Below, in pieces: positions 47,300 through 55,746 of a stretch of 64,000 bases of DNA; positions within the stretch are counted from its first letter, which is position 1, and each line of letters begins with the position of its first letter. Under the pieces are notes generated by a model that had not been told where the DNA came from, searched no databases, and worked only from the letters and a program-made list of their open reading frames with translations. Source of the stretch: Aeromicrobium fastidiosum (GTDB lineage: Bacteria; Actinomycetota; Actinomycetes; Propionibacteriales; Nocardioidaceae); contig NZ_JAGIOG010000001.1 in NCBI RefSeq assembly GCF_017876595.1, forward strand, positions 2,418,001 through 2,482,000, written 5' to 3'. Position numbers and translations under genes: made by a program.

Positions 47300-47977
47300 C
47301 TAGAACAGCCGGAGGCTGGGATCGTCGATGCCGCGGAGCTCGTCGTAGTTGACGATGACGCACTCGATGCCGCGATCGGCTGCCAGCACGCGGGCCTGCG
47401 GCTTGATCTCCTGGGCCGCGAAGATGCCGCGCACCGGACGCAGGGCGGGGTCGCGGTTCATGAGCTCGAGGTAGCGGGTCAGCTGCTCGACCCCGTCGAT
47501 GTCGCCGCGGCGCTTGATCTCGACCGCGACAGCGGCGTTGGAGGCGTCGCGGCACAACAGGTCGACCGGTCCGATCGCGGTCATGAACTCACGACGCACG
47601 AGGCTCATGCCCGGTCCGAGAGCGGCGGTGTGCTCGGCCAGCAGCTCCTGCAGGTGCTTCTCGACGCCGTCCTTCTGCAGGCCCGGGTCGACGCCCAGCT
47701 CGTGGGCCGAGTCGTGCAGCACCTCCTCGATCAGGATGCGCAGGGTGTCATCGGTCTTGCCGGCCGTGACGGTCCACTCGATCGTGCCGTCCTCGGCCAT
47801 GCCCTCGCGCAGCGTGCACGGCGGGCTCATCCAGTTGAGCGGCTTGTAGGAGCCGCCGTCGGAGTGGATCAGCACCGAGCCGTCGTTCTTGACCATGATG
47901 AGGCGCGTGGCCAGGGGGAGGTGCGCCGCCAGCCGACCTGCGTAGTCGACCTGGCAGCGCGCGATGAGGAGTCTCAC
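47300..47977 (-). CDS. nucS: Mismatch endonuclease NucS
   Basis: A 225-residue nuclease that replaces MutS/MutL mismatch repair in most actinobacteria. The N-terminal DNA-binding domain opens [20 protein letters not shown]. The catalytic core has the Asp in GPVDLLCRD and the ExK in [17 protein letters not shown]. The C-terminal LRLF tail is the expected beta-clamp-binding motif. The start overlaps the end of the upstream lipoprotein gene by 4 nt. Confidence 0.93.
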   Translation of the reverse strand: MRLLIARCQVDYAGRLAAHLPLATRLIMVKNDGSVLIHSDGGSYKPLNWMSPPCTLREGMAEDGTIEWTVTAGKTDDTLRILIEEVLHDSAHELGVDPGLQKDGVEKHLQELLAEHTAALGPGMSLVRREFMTAIGPVDLLCRDASNAAVAVEIKRRGDIDGVEQLTRYLELMNRDPALRPVRGIFAAQEIKPQARVLAADRGIECVIVNYDELRGIDDPSLRLF

Positions 47978-48366
47978 TCGAGTCGGGTGGCCGTACCGAG
48001 CGTGAACTCGAGCGAGTCGCCGGTGATCTTCGCCTTGTCGGTGTTGCCGTCGTCGCCCACCAGCGAGAGCGTGTCGCCGTCGACCTTGTACTTGCCGGTG
48101 CGGAAGTCGAGCACGCCCTGGAAGTCCTCGATGAACGTGCCGTCCTCGACGAGGTGCAGGACGTACTGCTCTGACGGGATCTGCCAGTCGCCGCGGAGGG
48201 CGACCGCTGCGGGATCCTGCGGATCGACGTCGGGAGCCTCGCTGATCGTGGCCGACGGCGTGGTCGGCGACGTCTGTGGAGCATCCGATCCCTCGGAACC
48301 GCAGGCTGTGAGCGTCATCAGGACGGCTCCGGTCACGGCTGTGGCCAGCGTCATACGAACTTTCAT
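47974..48366 (-). CDS. Small lipoprotein, 130 aa
   Basis: Lipobox TLTAC (~Cys22) follows a hydrophobic signal, then a Thr/Pro/Ser linker and a beta-rich domain ([32 protein letters not shown]) of lipocalin-like pattern. The ATG at 48366 follows GGGGGAAC. It overlaps nucS by 4 nt, so they are probably cotranscribed. Function unknown. Confidence 0.75.
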   Translation of the reverse strand: MKVRMTLATAVTGAVLMTLTACGSEGSDAPQTSPTTPSATISEAPDVDPQDPAAVALRGDWQIPSEQYVLHLVEDGTFIEDFQGVLDFRTGKYKVDGDTLSLVGDDGNTDKAKITGDSLEFTLGTATRLE

Positions 48367-48435
48367 TGTTCCCCCTAGGGCGACAGGCAGGGCCACGCTA
48401 GTGTGTCACGACCGCTTTATTACTGAGGAGTAGCC

Positions 48436-49629
48436 ATGCAGGAAATCGTCGATCGTCTCACCTCGACTGACCCGGCCGCCGACGTCGCGCGGACGCTGCT
48501 GCTGCCCTATCTGAACCACGCAGCCACGATGTATGAGAGTGGCTACGCCACCAGCGACGACATCGACGCCTCGATGCGGTTCGGCTGCGGCTACCCGATC
48601 GGCCCGCTGGCCCTCGTCGACGCCCTGGGCGCCCAGACCGTCGTGAACGGCCTGGAGAAGCTGTACGCCGAGACCGGCGACGAGCTGCACCAGCCCGCAT
48701 CGGTGCTGGCCGACCAGGCGGCGCAGGGCACCTCGTTCGCCGCTGCCGCCGATGCCGATGGCACCTCGGCCCCCCAGCTGCGCCACGAGATCACCACGGT
48801 CGGCGTGGTCGGCACCGGCACGATGGCCTCGGGCATCGTCGAGGTCTTCGCCAAGGCCGGCTACGACGTGACCTTCGTGGGACGCGGCGAGGACAAGATC
48901 GCCGGCGTCGTCGCCGCGATCACCAAGAGCCTCGACAAGGCCGTGGCCCGGGGCAAGCTCGACGAGGACGGTCGGTCGGACGTCCTGGTACGCCTGACCG
49001 GCTCGACCGAGCGCGAGGCCCTCGCCGGCGCCGACATCATCGTCGAGGCCATCGCCGAGGACCTCGACGTCAAGCTCGCACTGTTCGCCGATCTCGATCG
49101 CATCGCCAAGCCCGGCGCGATCCTGGCCACGACGACGTCGTCGCTGTCGATCAACGCCTGTGCTGCGGCGACGAGCCGTCCGCAGGACGTCATCGGCATG
49201 CACTTCTTCAACCCCGCCGCGATCATGAAGCTCGTCGAGGTCGTCACGGCCGACGACACCTCGGCCGAGGTCGACGAGACGGTGCGGGCGCTGTGCCTGG
49301 CCACGGGCAAGCACCCCGTGTCGTGCGGCGACCGTGCTGGCTTCATCGTCAACGCTCTGCTGTTCCCGTACCTCAACGACGCCATCCGTCTGCACGAGGC
49401 CGGTGGCGCGAGCCTCGACGAGATCGACGAGGCGCTCAAGGGCACCAAGCTGCCGATGGGCCCGTTCCAGCTGCTCGACGTCGTGGGCAACGACGTGTCG
49501 CTCGCGATCCAGCAGTCGTTGGTCGAGACCTTCGGCCACGCGGGCTGGCAGCCCGCGCCGACCCTCGAGCGTCTCGTCGCCGAGGGCAAGCTCGGTCGCA
49601 AGACGGGCGAGGGCTTCCACACGTACTGA
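48436..49629 (+). CDS. 3-hydroxyacyl-CoA (3-hydroxybutyryl-CoA) dehydrogenase with an extra N-terminal 3HCDH_C-like domain
   Basis: A 397-residue protein. The core is a normal dehydrogenase: TTVGVVGTGTMASGIVEVFAKAGYDV (NAD site, ~120), GMHFFNPAAIMKLVEVV with the catalytic His, then C-terminal domain NALLFPYLNDAIRLHEAGGAS and PMGPFQLLDVVG. The first ~110 residues repeat that C-terminal pattern (LLLPYLNHAATMYESGYA..PIGPLALVDALG). GAGGAG precedes the ATG. It may reduce acetoacetyl-CoA in the ethylmalonyl-CoA pathway or act in beta-oxidation. Confidence 0.85.
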   Translation: MQEIVDRLTSTDPAADVARTLLLPYLNHAATMYESGYATSDDIDASMRFGCGYPIGPLALVDALGAQTVVNGLEKLYAETGDELHQPASVLADQAAQGTSFAAAADADGTSAPQLRHEITTVGVVGTGTMASGIVEVFAKAGYDVTFVGRGEDKIAGVVAAITKSLDKAVARGKLDEDGRSDVLVRLTGSTEREALAGADIIVEAIAEDLDVKLALFADLDRIAKPGAILATTTSSLSINACAAATSRPQDVIGMHFFNPAAIMKLVEVVTADDTSAEVDETVRALCLATGKHPVSCGDRAGFIVNALLFPYLNDAIRLHEAGGASLDEIDEALKGTKLPMGPFQLLDVVGNDVSLAIQQSLVETFGHAGWQPAPTLERLVAEGKLGRKTGEGFHTY

Positions 49630-49697
49630 GTGGTGGTGGGCGCCCACGCGCAGGAGGCGCAGACGTCACGCCCTCCGAGATGTGGTGTCTTTCTCGA

Positions 49698-49729
49698 CGA
49701 GGCCGGTAACCCCAGGGGTGCCGGCCTCG
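49698..49729 (+). terminator. Terminator after the hydroxyacyl-CoA dehydrogenase gene
   Basis: A 9-bp stem CGAGGCCGG/CCGGCCTCG (49698-49706 with 49721-49729) encloses a smaller CCCC/GGGG hairpin. Confidence 0.7.
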
Positions 49730-49768
49730 TTGCTGTGTGCGGGGGCCGACCAGACGTAGGAGACTCCC

Positions 49769-50116
49769 ATGACGATCGCGACGTATGCCGTCGGCGGAGC
49801 GCGCGTGGTCCGGGCACTGTCGATCGGTCTCGCGCTGAGTGTCCTGGTCGCCGTCGTCGCCTTGCAGGCCTTCCAGGCCCAGTACGGCCGCCCGACCGCC
49901 CGGGTCGCCACTCGGGCGGACGTCGAGAGTCCTCAGCTCTCCGCAGCCATCGCGCAGCAGGGGGCGCTGGGCCGCCAGTGCTCGACCCGGCCCTCGTTGG
50001 CGGACGCGATCCTGTTCCAGGCGAACGGGCAGGACGAGATCAGCGTCGTCACGTTCGACGAGGCGCTGCTCGCGTCGTCGGCGCGATCGGGCTGGATCCG
50101 CCGCTACTGCACCTGA
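49769..50116 (+). CDS. Single-pass membrane/secreted hypothetical protein, 115 aa
   Basis: An N-terminal hydrophobic helix (ALSIGLALSVLVAVVALQAF, ~17-36) is followed by about 75 extracytoplasmic residues with two Cys (RQCSTRP and the near-terminal RRYCT), perhaps a disulfide. TAGGAG precedes the ATG. No family recognised. Confidence 0.6.
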   Translation: MTIATYAVGGARVVRALSIGLALSVLVAVVALQAFQAQYGRPTARVATRADVESPQLSAAIAQQGALGRQCSTRPSLADAILFQANGQDEISVVTFDEALLASSARSGWIRRYCT

Positions 50117-50144
50117 CCCCTGCGGGTCGGGCGACGGCCGACCC

Positions 50145-50150
50145 TAGACT
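50145..50150 (+). promoter_or_regulatory. Leaderless -10 element
   Basis: TAGACT is followed by 6 nt and the ATG at 50157. Confidence 0.5.
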
Positions 50151-50156
50151 TGGCCC

Positions 50157-50426
50157 ATGCCCCGCCGCCGTGTCGCCCGCCCGGCGGCGGCACCCGTCCT
50201 GCGGACCAGCTCCGACGCCCGCGAGCACAAGTCGGACGGTGAGTGGTTCGTGCGCACGCTGCGCGGCTCGTCGACCAAGGAGTACCGCTGCCCCGGCTGC
50301 TCACAGCTGGTCCGCGTGGGGCTCGCGCACGTCGTCGTGTGGCCCGTCGAGAAGGCCCTGCTGAGCGACGCCGCGATCGACGAGCGTCGCCACTGGCACA
50401 CCGCCTGCTGGGCGAGGAAGCACTGA
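50157..50426 (+). CDS. Small conserved protein with zinc-ribbon-like Cys/His pattern, 89 aa
   Basis: After an Arg/Ala-rich N-terminus the protein has EYRCPGCSQLVRVGLAHVVV and, near the C-terminus, ERRHWHTACWARKH: a CPxC pair plus His/Cys ligands suggests one metal site. Small proteins of this layout seem common in actinobacteria (from memory) without known function. The downstream hydrolase starts 7 nt after the stop. Confidence 0.65.
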   Translation: MPRRRVARPAAAPVLRTSSDAREHKSDGEWFVRTLRGSSTKEYRCPGCSQLVRVGLAHVVVWPVEKALLSDAAIDERRHWHTACWARKH

Positions 50427-50433
50427 GGAACCC

Positions 50434-51228
50434 ATGACCGAACGAATCCGCGGCAACTCCGTCCTGCCCGCCAGGCGTGAGCCGATCACGCTCGAGACGG
50501 CCGACGGCCTCCAGCTGGTCGGCGAGCTGGCCCTGCCGCTCGACCGGCCGCCGGTGGCGACCATGATCTGCCTGCACCCCCTGCCGACCCACGGCGGCAT
50601 GATGGACAGCCACCTGTTCCGCAAGGCGTCCTACCGCCTGCCCGCCCTCGCCGGCATCGCTGTGCTGCGCTTCAACACGCGCGGCACGTCGAGCGTGCAG
50701 GGCACCAGCGAGGGCTCGTTCGACAACGGGGTGGGGGAACGGTTCGACGTCGCCGCCGCGGTCGAGCACGCCGAGTTCGCCGACCTGCCGAACATCTGGC
50801 TGGTCGGCTGGTCGTTCGGCACCGACCTGACGCTGATGTACGGGTTGGAGCCGTCGGTGCAGGGCATCGTGCTGCTGTCGCCACCGCTGCGCTACTCCCG
50901 CCCCGAGCACCTCACGGCCTGGGCCGAGTCGGGCCGGCCGGTCACGGCGCTGGTGCCCGAGCACGATGACTACCTGCAGCCTGCCGAGGCGCGAGAGCGC
51001 TTCGCGGCGATCCCGCAGGCCGAGGTCGTCGGCGTCGACGGGGCCAAGCACCTGTGGGTGGGTGACTCAGAGCGCGCTCTGGACGAGATCACGCGCCGCC
51101 TCGTGCCCGATGTCGCCGTCCCGCTGCCCAACACCTGGGACGGCCCGATGGACCGCGCGGACTCATCGGCCTACGCCGACCGCACCGTGGCGGCCTTCAA
51201 GGACGTCCCGGTGCAGCCGGCCGACTGA
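50434..51228 (+). CDS. Alpha/beta hydrolase
   Basis: A 264-residue hydrolase. ATMICLHPLPTHGGMMDS forms the oxyanion strand, the nucleophile elbow is GWSFG (~127-131), an acid lies near VPEHDDYLQP and the His is in GAKHLWVG (~206). The fold resembles dienelactone hydrolase/YqiA-type serine hydrolases. It is probably cotranscribed with the small zinc-ribbon-like gene. The substrate is unknown. Confidence 0.8.
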   Translation: MTERIRGNSVLPARREPITLETADGLQLVGELALPLDRPPVATMICLHPLPTHGGMMDSHLFRKASYRLPALAGIAVLRFNTRGTSSVQGTSEGSFDNGVGERFDVAAAVEHAEFADLPNIWLVGWSFGTDLTLMYGLEPSVQGIVLLSPPLRYSRPEHLTAWAESGRPVTALVPEHDDYLQPAEARERFAAIPQAEVVGVDGAKHLWVGDSERALDEITRRLVPDVAVPLPNTWDGPMDRADSSAYADRTVAAFKDVPVQPAD

Positions 51229-51235
51229 TCCGTGC

Positions 51236-51260
51236 CCCCCGCACTCGTCGGGCGCGGGGG
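51236..51260. terminator. Short GC hairpin between convergent genes
   Basis: CCCCCGC (51236-51242) pairs with GCGGGGG (51254-51260). It lies between the hydrolase and the coiled-coil gene. Confidence 0.5.
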
Positions 51261-51270
51261 TCGTGCCAGG

Positions 51271-52413
51271 TCAGCTGGAGCTCGAGGCCGATGACTCGTC
51301 GTCGACCTCATCGGCCTCAGGCTCGTCGGTGTCGGCAGCGGCGGTGCTGGCCTCGGTGGCCGGCGGCTCGGTCGCGGCTCCCGGGGCGAAGGTCGCCACG
51401 ATGTCGCGCAGCTGACCCATCTGGGCCATGATGCCGTCGCGCTTGCGCTGCAGCTCCTCGACCTCGGCCCGCAGCGACCGGGTCTGGCGCTCGGCGTCGG
51501 TCGTGGCCGTCGCGCGGATCTTCTGGGCCTCGGCGCTGGCGCTCGACACCTGCTGCGACGCCTCGGTCTTGGCGTTCTCGAGCAGGCGTGCCGCGTCGGC
51601 ACTGGCGGCCTCGCGCGACTTGGTGGCCTGCGCCATCATCTCGCGGGCCCGCTCGTCGGCGGCCTTGGCGCGGGTCTCGGCGTCCTGAACGAGCTTGCCG
51701 GTCTGCTCCATCGCGGACGCGTGGTTCTCGGACGCCTCGCGGGCCAGGCGCTCCTTCTCGACCGCGAGCACGCGACGCGCCTCGGTGACCTCGCGGTCGG
51801 CGGCGGCGCGCGCCTGCTCGACCTCGCGGGTCGCGCCGAGTCGGGCGTTCTGCGCGTCCTGCTCGGCGGCGAGCTTGACCTGTGCGGCCTCGCGCTCGGC
51901 CTGGGCGCGGAGGTCCTCGGTGTGGGCCACGGCATCGGCGTGCATCGCCTCGGCGTCCTCGAGCAGCTGCTTGCGCTTCTCCTCGAGCTCGACGACGGCC
52001 CGTCCGCGCATCTCCTCGGCGTCGTGGTTGGCCGTGGCGCGCACCATGGCGGCTTCTTCCTCGGCCTTCTTGACGAGCTCGTCGGCCTCGCGGATCGCCC
52101 GGTTGCGGACGTCTTCGGCCTCCTGCTCGGCCAGGCCGAGCAGCTGGGCCGCGTGGTTGCCGAGGCCCGTGTAGGTGGGCTTCTCGACGGCCTCGACGCG
52201 ATCCTTCAGGTTCTCGATCGTCTCGCGCAGCGTCTCGTTCTCGTCCTGGCTCGCGCGCAGGCTGTCGGCGACGCGCTGCAGCTCGGCGTTCTGGGTGCGC
52301 ACCCATGCGTCGACGGCGTCGCTGTCGTAGCCGCCCCGGCGCGCCAGCGGGAACGACGCGTCGTTGGAGCTCGAGGAGGAGTCGAAGATGGACAAACCGG
52401 GCTGGTCGGACAT
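51271..52413 (-). CDS. DivIVA-like coiled-coil protein
   Basis: A 380-residue protein with an N-terminal DivIVA-type segment (FPLARRGGYDSDAVDAWVRTQN, ~21-42), then about 270 residues of almost unbroken Ala/Glu/Arg coiled coil, and an acidic Asp/Glu/Ser tail. Actinobacterial relatives (Wag31/DivIVA, FilP, Scy) organise polar growth. It lacks a strong membrane-binding tip by eye. It may be a secondary polarity or cytoskeletal filament rather than Wag31 itself. Confidence 0.75.
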   Translation of the reverse strand: MSDQPGLSIFDSSSSSNDASFPLARRGGYDSDAVDAWVRTQNAELQRVADSLRASQDENETLRETIENLKDRVEAVEKPTYTGLGNHAAQLLGLAEQEAEDVRNRAIREADELVKKAEEEAAMVRATANHDAEEMRGRAVVELEEKRKQLLEDAEAMHADAVAHTEDLRAQAEREAAQVKLAAEQDAQNARLGATREVEQARAAADREVTEARRVLAVEKERLAREASENHASAMEQTGKLVQDAETRAKAADERAREMMAQATKSREAASADAARLLENAKTEASQQVSSASAEAQKIRATATTDAERQTRSLRAEVEELQRKRDGIMAQMGQLRDIVATFAPGAATEPPATEASTAAADTDEPEADEVDDESSASSSS

Positions 52414-52487
52414 GCTGATCCCATTCGTGGCGGCGGACGTGAAGCGGTCTCGTGCGGGCGGTGCGAGTCCACCCTACCTGCCGAAAA

Positions 52488-52527
52488 GGGGCACCCGGTC
52501 GGCTGTCGTCAGCCGCGTGGGTGCCCC
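52488..52527 (-). terminator. ccr terminator
   Basis: A 9-bp stem (52488-52496 with 52519-52527) with a nested CGGCT/AGCCG hairpin. On the minus strand it is followed by TTTT, a classical Rho-independent terminator 15 nt after the ccr stop. Confidence 0.85.
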
Positions 52528-52541
52528 TCGTCGGTCGTGGA

Positions 52542-53879
52542 TCAGATGCCGCGGAAGCGGTTGATCTCGGTCAGGAACTGGGCGCGCTTGGCCTCGTCGC
52601 GGACGCCCAGGCCCTCCTCGGGTGCCAGGCACAGGACGCCGACCTTGCCCTGGTGGAGGTTGTGGTGGACGTCGAGCGCCGCCTGGCCGGTCTGGTCGAG
52701 CGTGTAGACCTTCGACAGGGTCGGGTGGATCAGTCCCTTGTCGATCAGGCGGTTGGCCTCGAAGGCCTCGCGGTAGTTGGCGAAGTGCGAGCTCTTGATG
52801 TTCTTGAGGTTCATCCAGAGGTAGCGGTTGTCGTACTGGTGCATGTAGCCCGAGGTCGACGCGCAGGTGATGATCGTGCCGCCCTTGCGGGTGACGTAGA
52901 CCGACGCGCCGAAGGTCTCGCGTCCCGGGTGCTCGAAGACGATGTCGGGGTCCTCGCCGCCCGTGAGCTCGCGGATCTTCTTGCCGAACCGCTGCCACTC
53001 CTTGGGATCCTGGGTGTTCTCGTCCTTCCAGAACGTGTATCCCTCCGCGGAGCGGTCGATGACGTGCTGGGCACCCAGCGAACGCACGATCTCGGCCTTC
53101 TCGGGCGACGAGACGACGCACACGGGGATGGCTCCTCCGTTGAGGGCCATCTGCGTCGCGTACGAGCCGAGGCCTCCCGAGGCGCCCCAGATCAGGACCA
53201 CGTCGCCCTGCTTCATGTGGGCACCGTTCTTGGAGACCAGCTGGCGGTAGGCCGTCGCATTGACGAGGCCCGGGCTGGCCGCCTCCTCCCACGTCAGGTG
53301 GTCGGGCTTGGGCAGCAGCTGGTTGGACTTGACGATCGCGAGCTGCGCGAGGCCGCCGAAGTTGGTCTCGAAGCCCCAGATGCGCTGCTGCGGGTCCATC
53401 ATCGTGTCGTCGTGGCCGTCGGGGCTCTCCAGCTCGACCGACAGGCAGTGCGCGACGACCTCGGCACCGGGCTTCCAGGCGTTGACGCCGGGGCCCGTGC
53501 GCAGGACGACGCCGGCGAGGTCGGAGCCGACGACGTGGTACGGCAGGTCGTGGCGCTTGGTGAACTCCGACAGCTTGCCGTAGCGCTCGAGGAAGCTGAA
53601 CGTCGAGACGGGCTCGAAGATCGACGTCCACACGGTGTTGTAGTTGATCGCGCTGGCCATGACGGCGACCAGGGCCTCACCGGGGGCGAGCTCGGGAACC
53701 GGCACGTCGTCGAGGTGCAGGCTCTTGCGGGGGTCCTTGTCGCGGCTAGCGAGCCCCGCGAACATGTCGACCTCGTCCTTGTGGACGGTGATGCCCTTGT
53801 AGGTCTCGGGAAGGGGGATCGCCGCGAAGTCCTCCGCGGCGGTGTCGCCCGCAAGGATGGCGTCGAGGATCTGCTGCAC
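52542..53879 (-). CDS. ccr: Crotonyl-CoA carboxylase/reductase
   Basis: A 445-residue zinc-independent MDR-family enzyme reductively carboxylating crotonyl-CoA to ethylmalonyl-CoA with NADPH. The CO2-pocket residues known from the family are visible: Asn in SAINYNTVW, Phe-Glu in WGFETNFGG and His in KSSHFANY. The NADPH motif is WGASGGLGSYA. The GTG at 53879 follows GGAGG. It is the key enzyme of the ethylmalonyl-CoA pathway, and its promoter carries palindromic site B. Confidence 0.95.
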   Translation of the reverse strand: MQQILDAILAGDTAAEDFAAIPLPETYKGITVHKDEVDMFAGLASRDKDPRKSLHLDDVPVPELAPGEALVAVMASAINYNTVWTSIFEPVSTFSFLERYGKLSEFTKRHDLPYHVVGSDLAGVVLRTGPGVNAWKPGAEVVAHCLSVELESPDGHDDTMMDPQQRIWGFETNFGGLAQLAIVKSNQLLPKPDHLTWEEAASPGLVNATAYRQLVSKNGAHMKQGDVVLIWGASGGLGSYATQMALNGGAIPVCVVSSPEKAEIVRSLGAQHVIDRSAEGYTFWKDENTQDPKEWQRFGKKIRELTGGEDPDIVFEHPGRETFGASVYVTRKGGTIITCASTSGYMHQYDNRYLWMNLKNIKSSHFANYREAFEANRLIDKGLIHPTLSKVYTLDQTGQAALDVHHNLHQGKVGVLCLAPEEGLGVRDEAKRAQFLTEINRFRGI

Positions 53880-53908
53880 GGTGTGACCTCCAGGTAGATA
53901 TTGCCGGA

Positions 53909-53928
53909 AGGTTACCGAGTCGTAACCT
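53909..53928. promoter_or_regulatory. Palindromic operator at the ccr promoter (site B)
   Basis: AGGTTAC-CGAGTC-GTAACCT is a perfect 7-bp inverted repeat with a 6-nt spacer, 30 nt upstream of the ccr start. It overlaps the likely -35 when CAATAT (minus strand, 53898-53903) is taken as -10. Same arms as site A. Confidence 0.75.
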
Positions 53929-53961
53929 CGAGCGTCACCCGTGCGGTGTGTGATCCGGCAC

Positions 53962-54411
53962 TCAGTGCGTTGACGCCTTGGCGGGCTCGACGAGCTCGAC
54001 CAGAACGCCGCCCGCGTCCTTGGGGTGGACGAAGTTGACCCGCGAGTCGGACGTGCCTCGCTTGGGCGCGTCGTAGAGCAGCCGGACGCCGCGCTCGCGC
54101 AGGATCGCCGACACCGCCTCGATGTCGGCGACGCGGTACGCCAGCTGCTGGATGCCCTGTCCGTTGCGCGCGATGAACTTGGCGATCGTCGACTCCTCGC
54201 TGAGGGGCGCGAGCAGCTGGATGCGGGTGTCGGAGTCGCCGACGGCGAGCATCGCCTCGCGGACGCCCTGCTCCTCGTTGACCTCCTCGTGGACCGAGTG
54301 GAGGCCGAACGTCGTGGCGTAGAACTCCAGCGCGTCGTCGAGATCGGGCACGGCGATGCCGACGTGGTCGATGGTCAACAGCAGGTGCGCGGGCACGAGG
54401 GGCTCAGTCAT
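53962..54411 (-). CDS. Methylmalonyl/ethylmalonyl-CoA epimerase
   Basis: A 149-residue VOC-fold epimerase inverting C2 of methylmalonyl- or ethylmalonyl-CoA. It has TIDHVGIAVPDLDDALEFY with a metal His (~16), GIQQLAYRVADI (second His position replaced by Gln-Gln context, as in many Epi) and VLVELVEP with a metal Glu. The ATG at 54411 has minus-strand TACGCT 7 nt upstream. Its location beside ccr and the thiolase supports a role with both acyl-CoAs. Confidence 0.85.
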   Translation of the reverse strand: MTEPLVPAHLLLTIDHVGIAVPDLDDALEFYATTFGLHSVHEEVNEEQGVREAMLAVGDSDTRIQLLAPLSEESTIAKFIARNGQGIQQLAYRVADIEAVSAILRERGVRLLYDAPKRGTSDSRVNFVHPKDAGGVLVELVEPAKASTH

Positions 54412-54418
54412 GTGGAGC

Positions 54419-54424
54419 AGCGTA
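54419..54424 (-). promoter_or_regulatory. Leaderless -10 element of the epimerase gene
   Basis: Minus-strand TACGCT is followed by 7 nt and the ATG at 54411. Confidence 0.5.
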
Positions 54425-54477
54425 GAGCAGCCCGCGGACTCCGGCAGGGGTGATCCGGCGCACACCGCCTCGACGCC

Positions 54478-54497
54478 ACGTTACCGATGGGTAAAGT
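54478..54497. promoter_or_regulatory. Palindromic operator at the thiolase promoter (site C)
   Basis: ACGTTAC-CGATGG-GTAAAGT matches sites A and B with one arm mismatch. The right arm contains TAAAGT (54492-54497), a good -10, in the same register as TAACCT in site A. It lies 45 nt before the ATG. Confidence 0.65.
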
Positions 54498-54542
54498 GCA
54501 GATCACTCTCTTGTCTGAGACTGCCTTCCATAGGAGCTACCC

Positions 54543-55733
54543 ATGACCCAGTCCGTCATCGTCGCCGGCGCGCGCACCCCGATCGGCCGCCTGCTCGGCG
54601 GTCTCAAGACCCTCTCCGGGTCCGACCTCGGCGGCCTTGCCATCAAGGGCGCGCTCGAGAAGGCCGGTGTCTCCGGCGACCAGGTCGACTACGTGATCAT
54701 GGGCCAGGTGCTGCAGGCCGGCGCCGGCCAGGTGCCCGCCCGTCAGGCGGCCCACAAGGGCGGCATCCCGCTGAACGTCCCGGCCCTGACGATCAACAAG
54801 GTGTGTCTGTCGGGCATCAACGCGATCGCCCTGGCCGACCAGCTGATCCGCGCGGGCGAGTACGACATCGTCGTCGCGGGTGGCCAGGAGTCGATGACCC
54901 AGGCGCCCCACATGCTGCTCGGCTCGCGCGAGGGCACCAAGTACGGCGACACCAAGCTCGTCGACCACATGGCCGCCGACGGCCTCTGGGACGCCCTGAC
55001 CGACCAGGCCATGGGCGGCCTGACCGAGCAGATCAACGCCGAGAAGCAGCAGTTCACCCGCGAGCAGCAGGACGCCTTCAGCGCCGCGTCGCACCAGAAG
55101 GCCGCCGTCGCGCAGAAGAACGGTGTCTTCGACGAGGAGATCGTCCCCGTCGAGATCCCCACGCGCAAGGGCGACCCGATCGTGGTGTCCGCCGATGAGG
55201 GCGTCCGCGGCGACACGACGACCGAGTCGCTGGGCAAGCTGCGTCCCGCCTTCGACAAGGCCGGCACGATCACGGCCGGCTCGGCCAGCCAGATCTCCGA
55301 CGGCGCTGCCGCCGTCGTGGTCATGAGCAAGGCCAAGGCCGAGGAGCTCGGCCTGTCGTGGATCGCCGAGATCGGTGCCGCCGGCACGGTCGCCGGCCCC
55401 GACTCGAGCCTGCAGAGCCAGCCCGCCAACGCCATCGCCCTGGCGTGCCAGAAGGAGGGCATCACGCCCGCCGATCTCGACCTCGTCGAGATCAACGAGG
55501 CGTTCGCGGCCGTCGGCATCGCCAGCACCGCCGAGCTCGGCATCAGCGACGACATCGTCAACGTCAACGGCGGTGCGATCGCACTGGGTCACCCCATCGG
55601 CGCCAGCGGGGCCCGCATCGCCCTGCACCTGGCGCTCGAGCTGGGTCGTCGCGGCGGTGGCGTCGGTGCGGCGGCGCTGTGCGGCGGCGGTGGCCAGGGC
55701 GACGCCCTGATCCTGCGCGTCCCCCAGAAGTAG
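54543..55733 (+). CDS. Acetyl-CoA acetyltransferase (thiolase)
   Basis: A 396-residue thiolase condensing two acetyl-CoA to acetoacetyl-CoA. The nucleophilic Cys is in [11 protein letters not shown] (~88), EINEAFA and [14 protein letters not shown] carry the His (~348), and the second Cys is in [12 protein letters not shown] (~379). AGGAG precedes the ATG. It is the entry enzyme of the ethylmalonyl-CoA route, and meaB follows 13 nt after its stop. Confidence 0.93.
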   Translation: MTQSVIVAGARTPIGRLLGGLKTLSGSDLGGLAIKGALEKAGVSGDQVDYVIMGQVLQAGAGQVPARQAAHKGGIPLNVPALTINKVCLSGINAIALADQLIRAGEYDIVVAGGQESMTQAPHMLLGSREGTKYGDTKLVDHMAADGLWDALTDQAMGGLTEQINAEKQQFTREQQDAFSAASHQKAAVAQKNGVFDEEIVPVEIPTRKGDPIVVSADEGVRGDTTTESLGKLRPAFDKAGTITAGSASQISDGAAAVVVMSKAKAEELGLSWIAEIGAAGTVAGPDSSLQSQPANAIALACQKEGITPADLDLVEINEAFAAVGIASTAELGISDDIVNVNGGAIALGHPIGASGARIALHLALELGRRGGGVGAAALCGGGGQGDALILRVPQK

Positions 55734-55746
55734 TCGAGCAGCTCGC

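Noticed and set aside
48380-48435. A fourth copy of the GTTAC-N6-GTAA operator at the hydroxyacyl-CoA dehydrogenase gene
   Set aside because: No palindrome with these arms is present upstream of its start.
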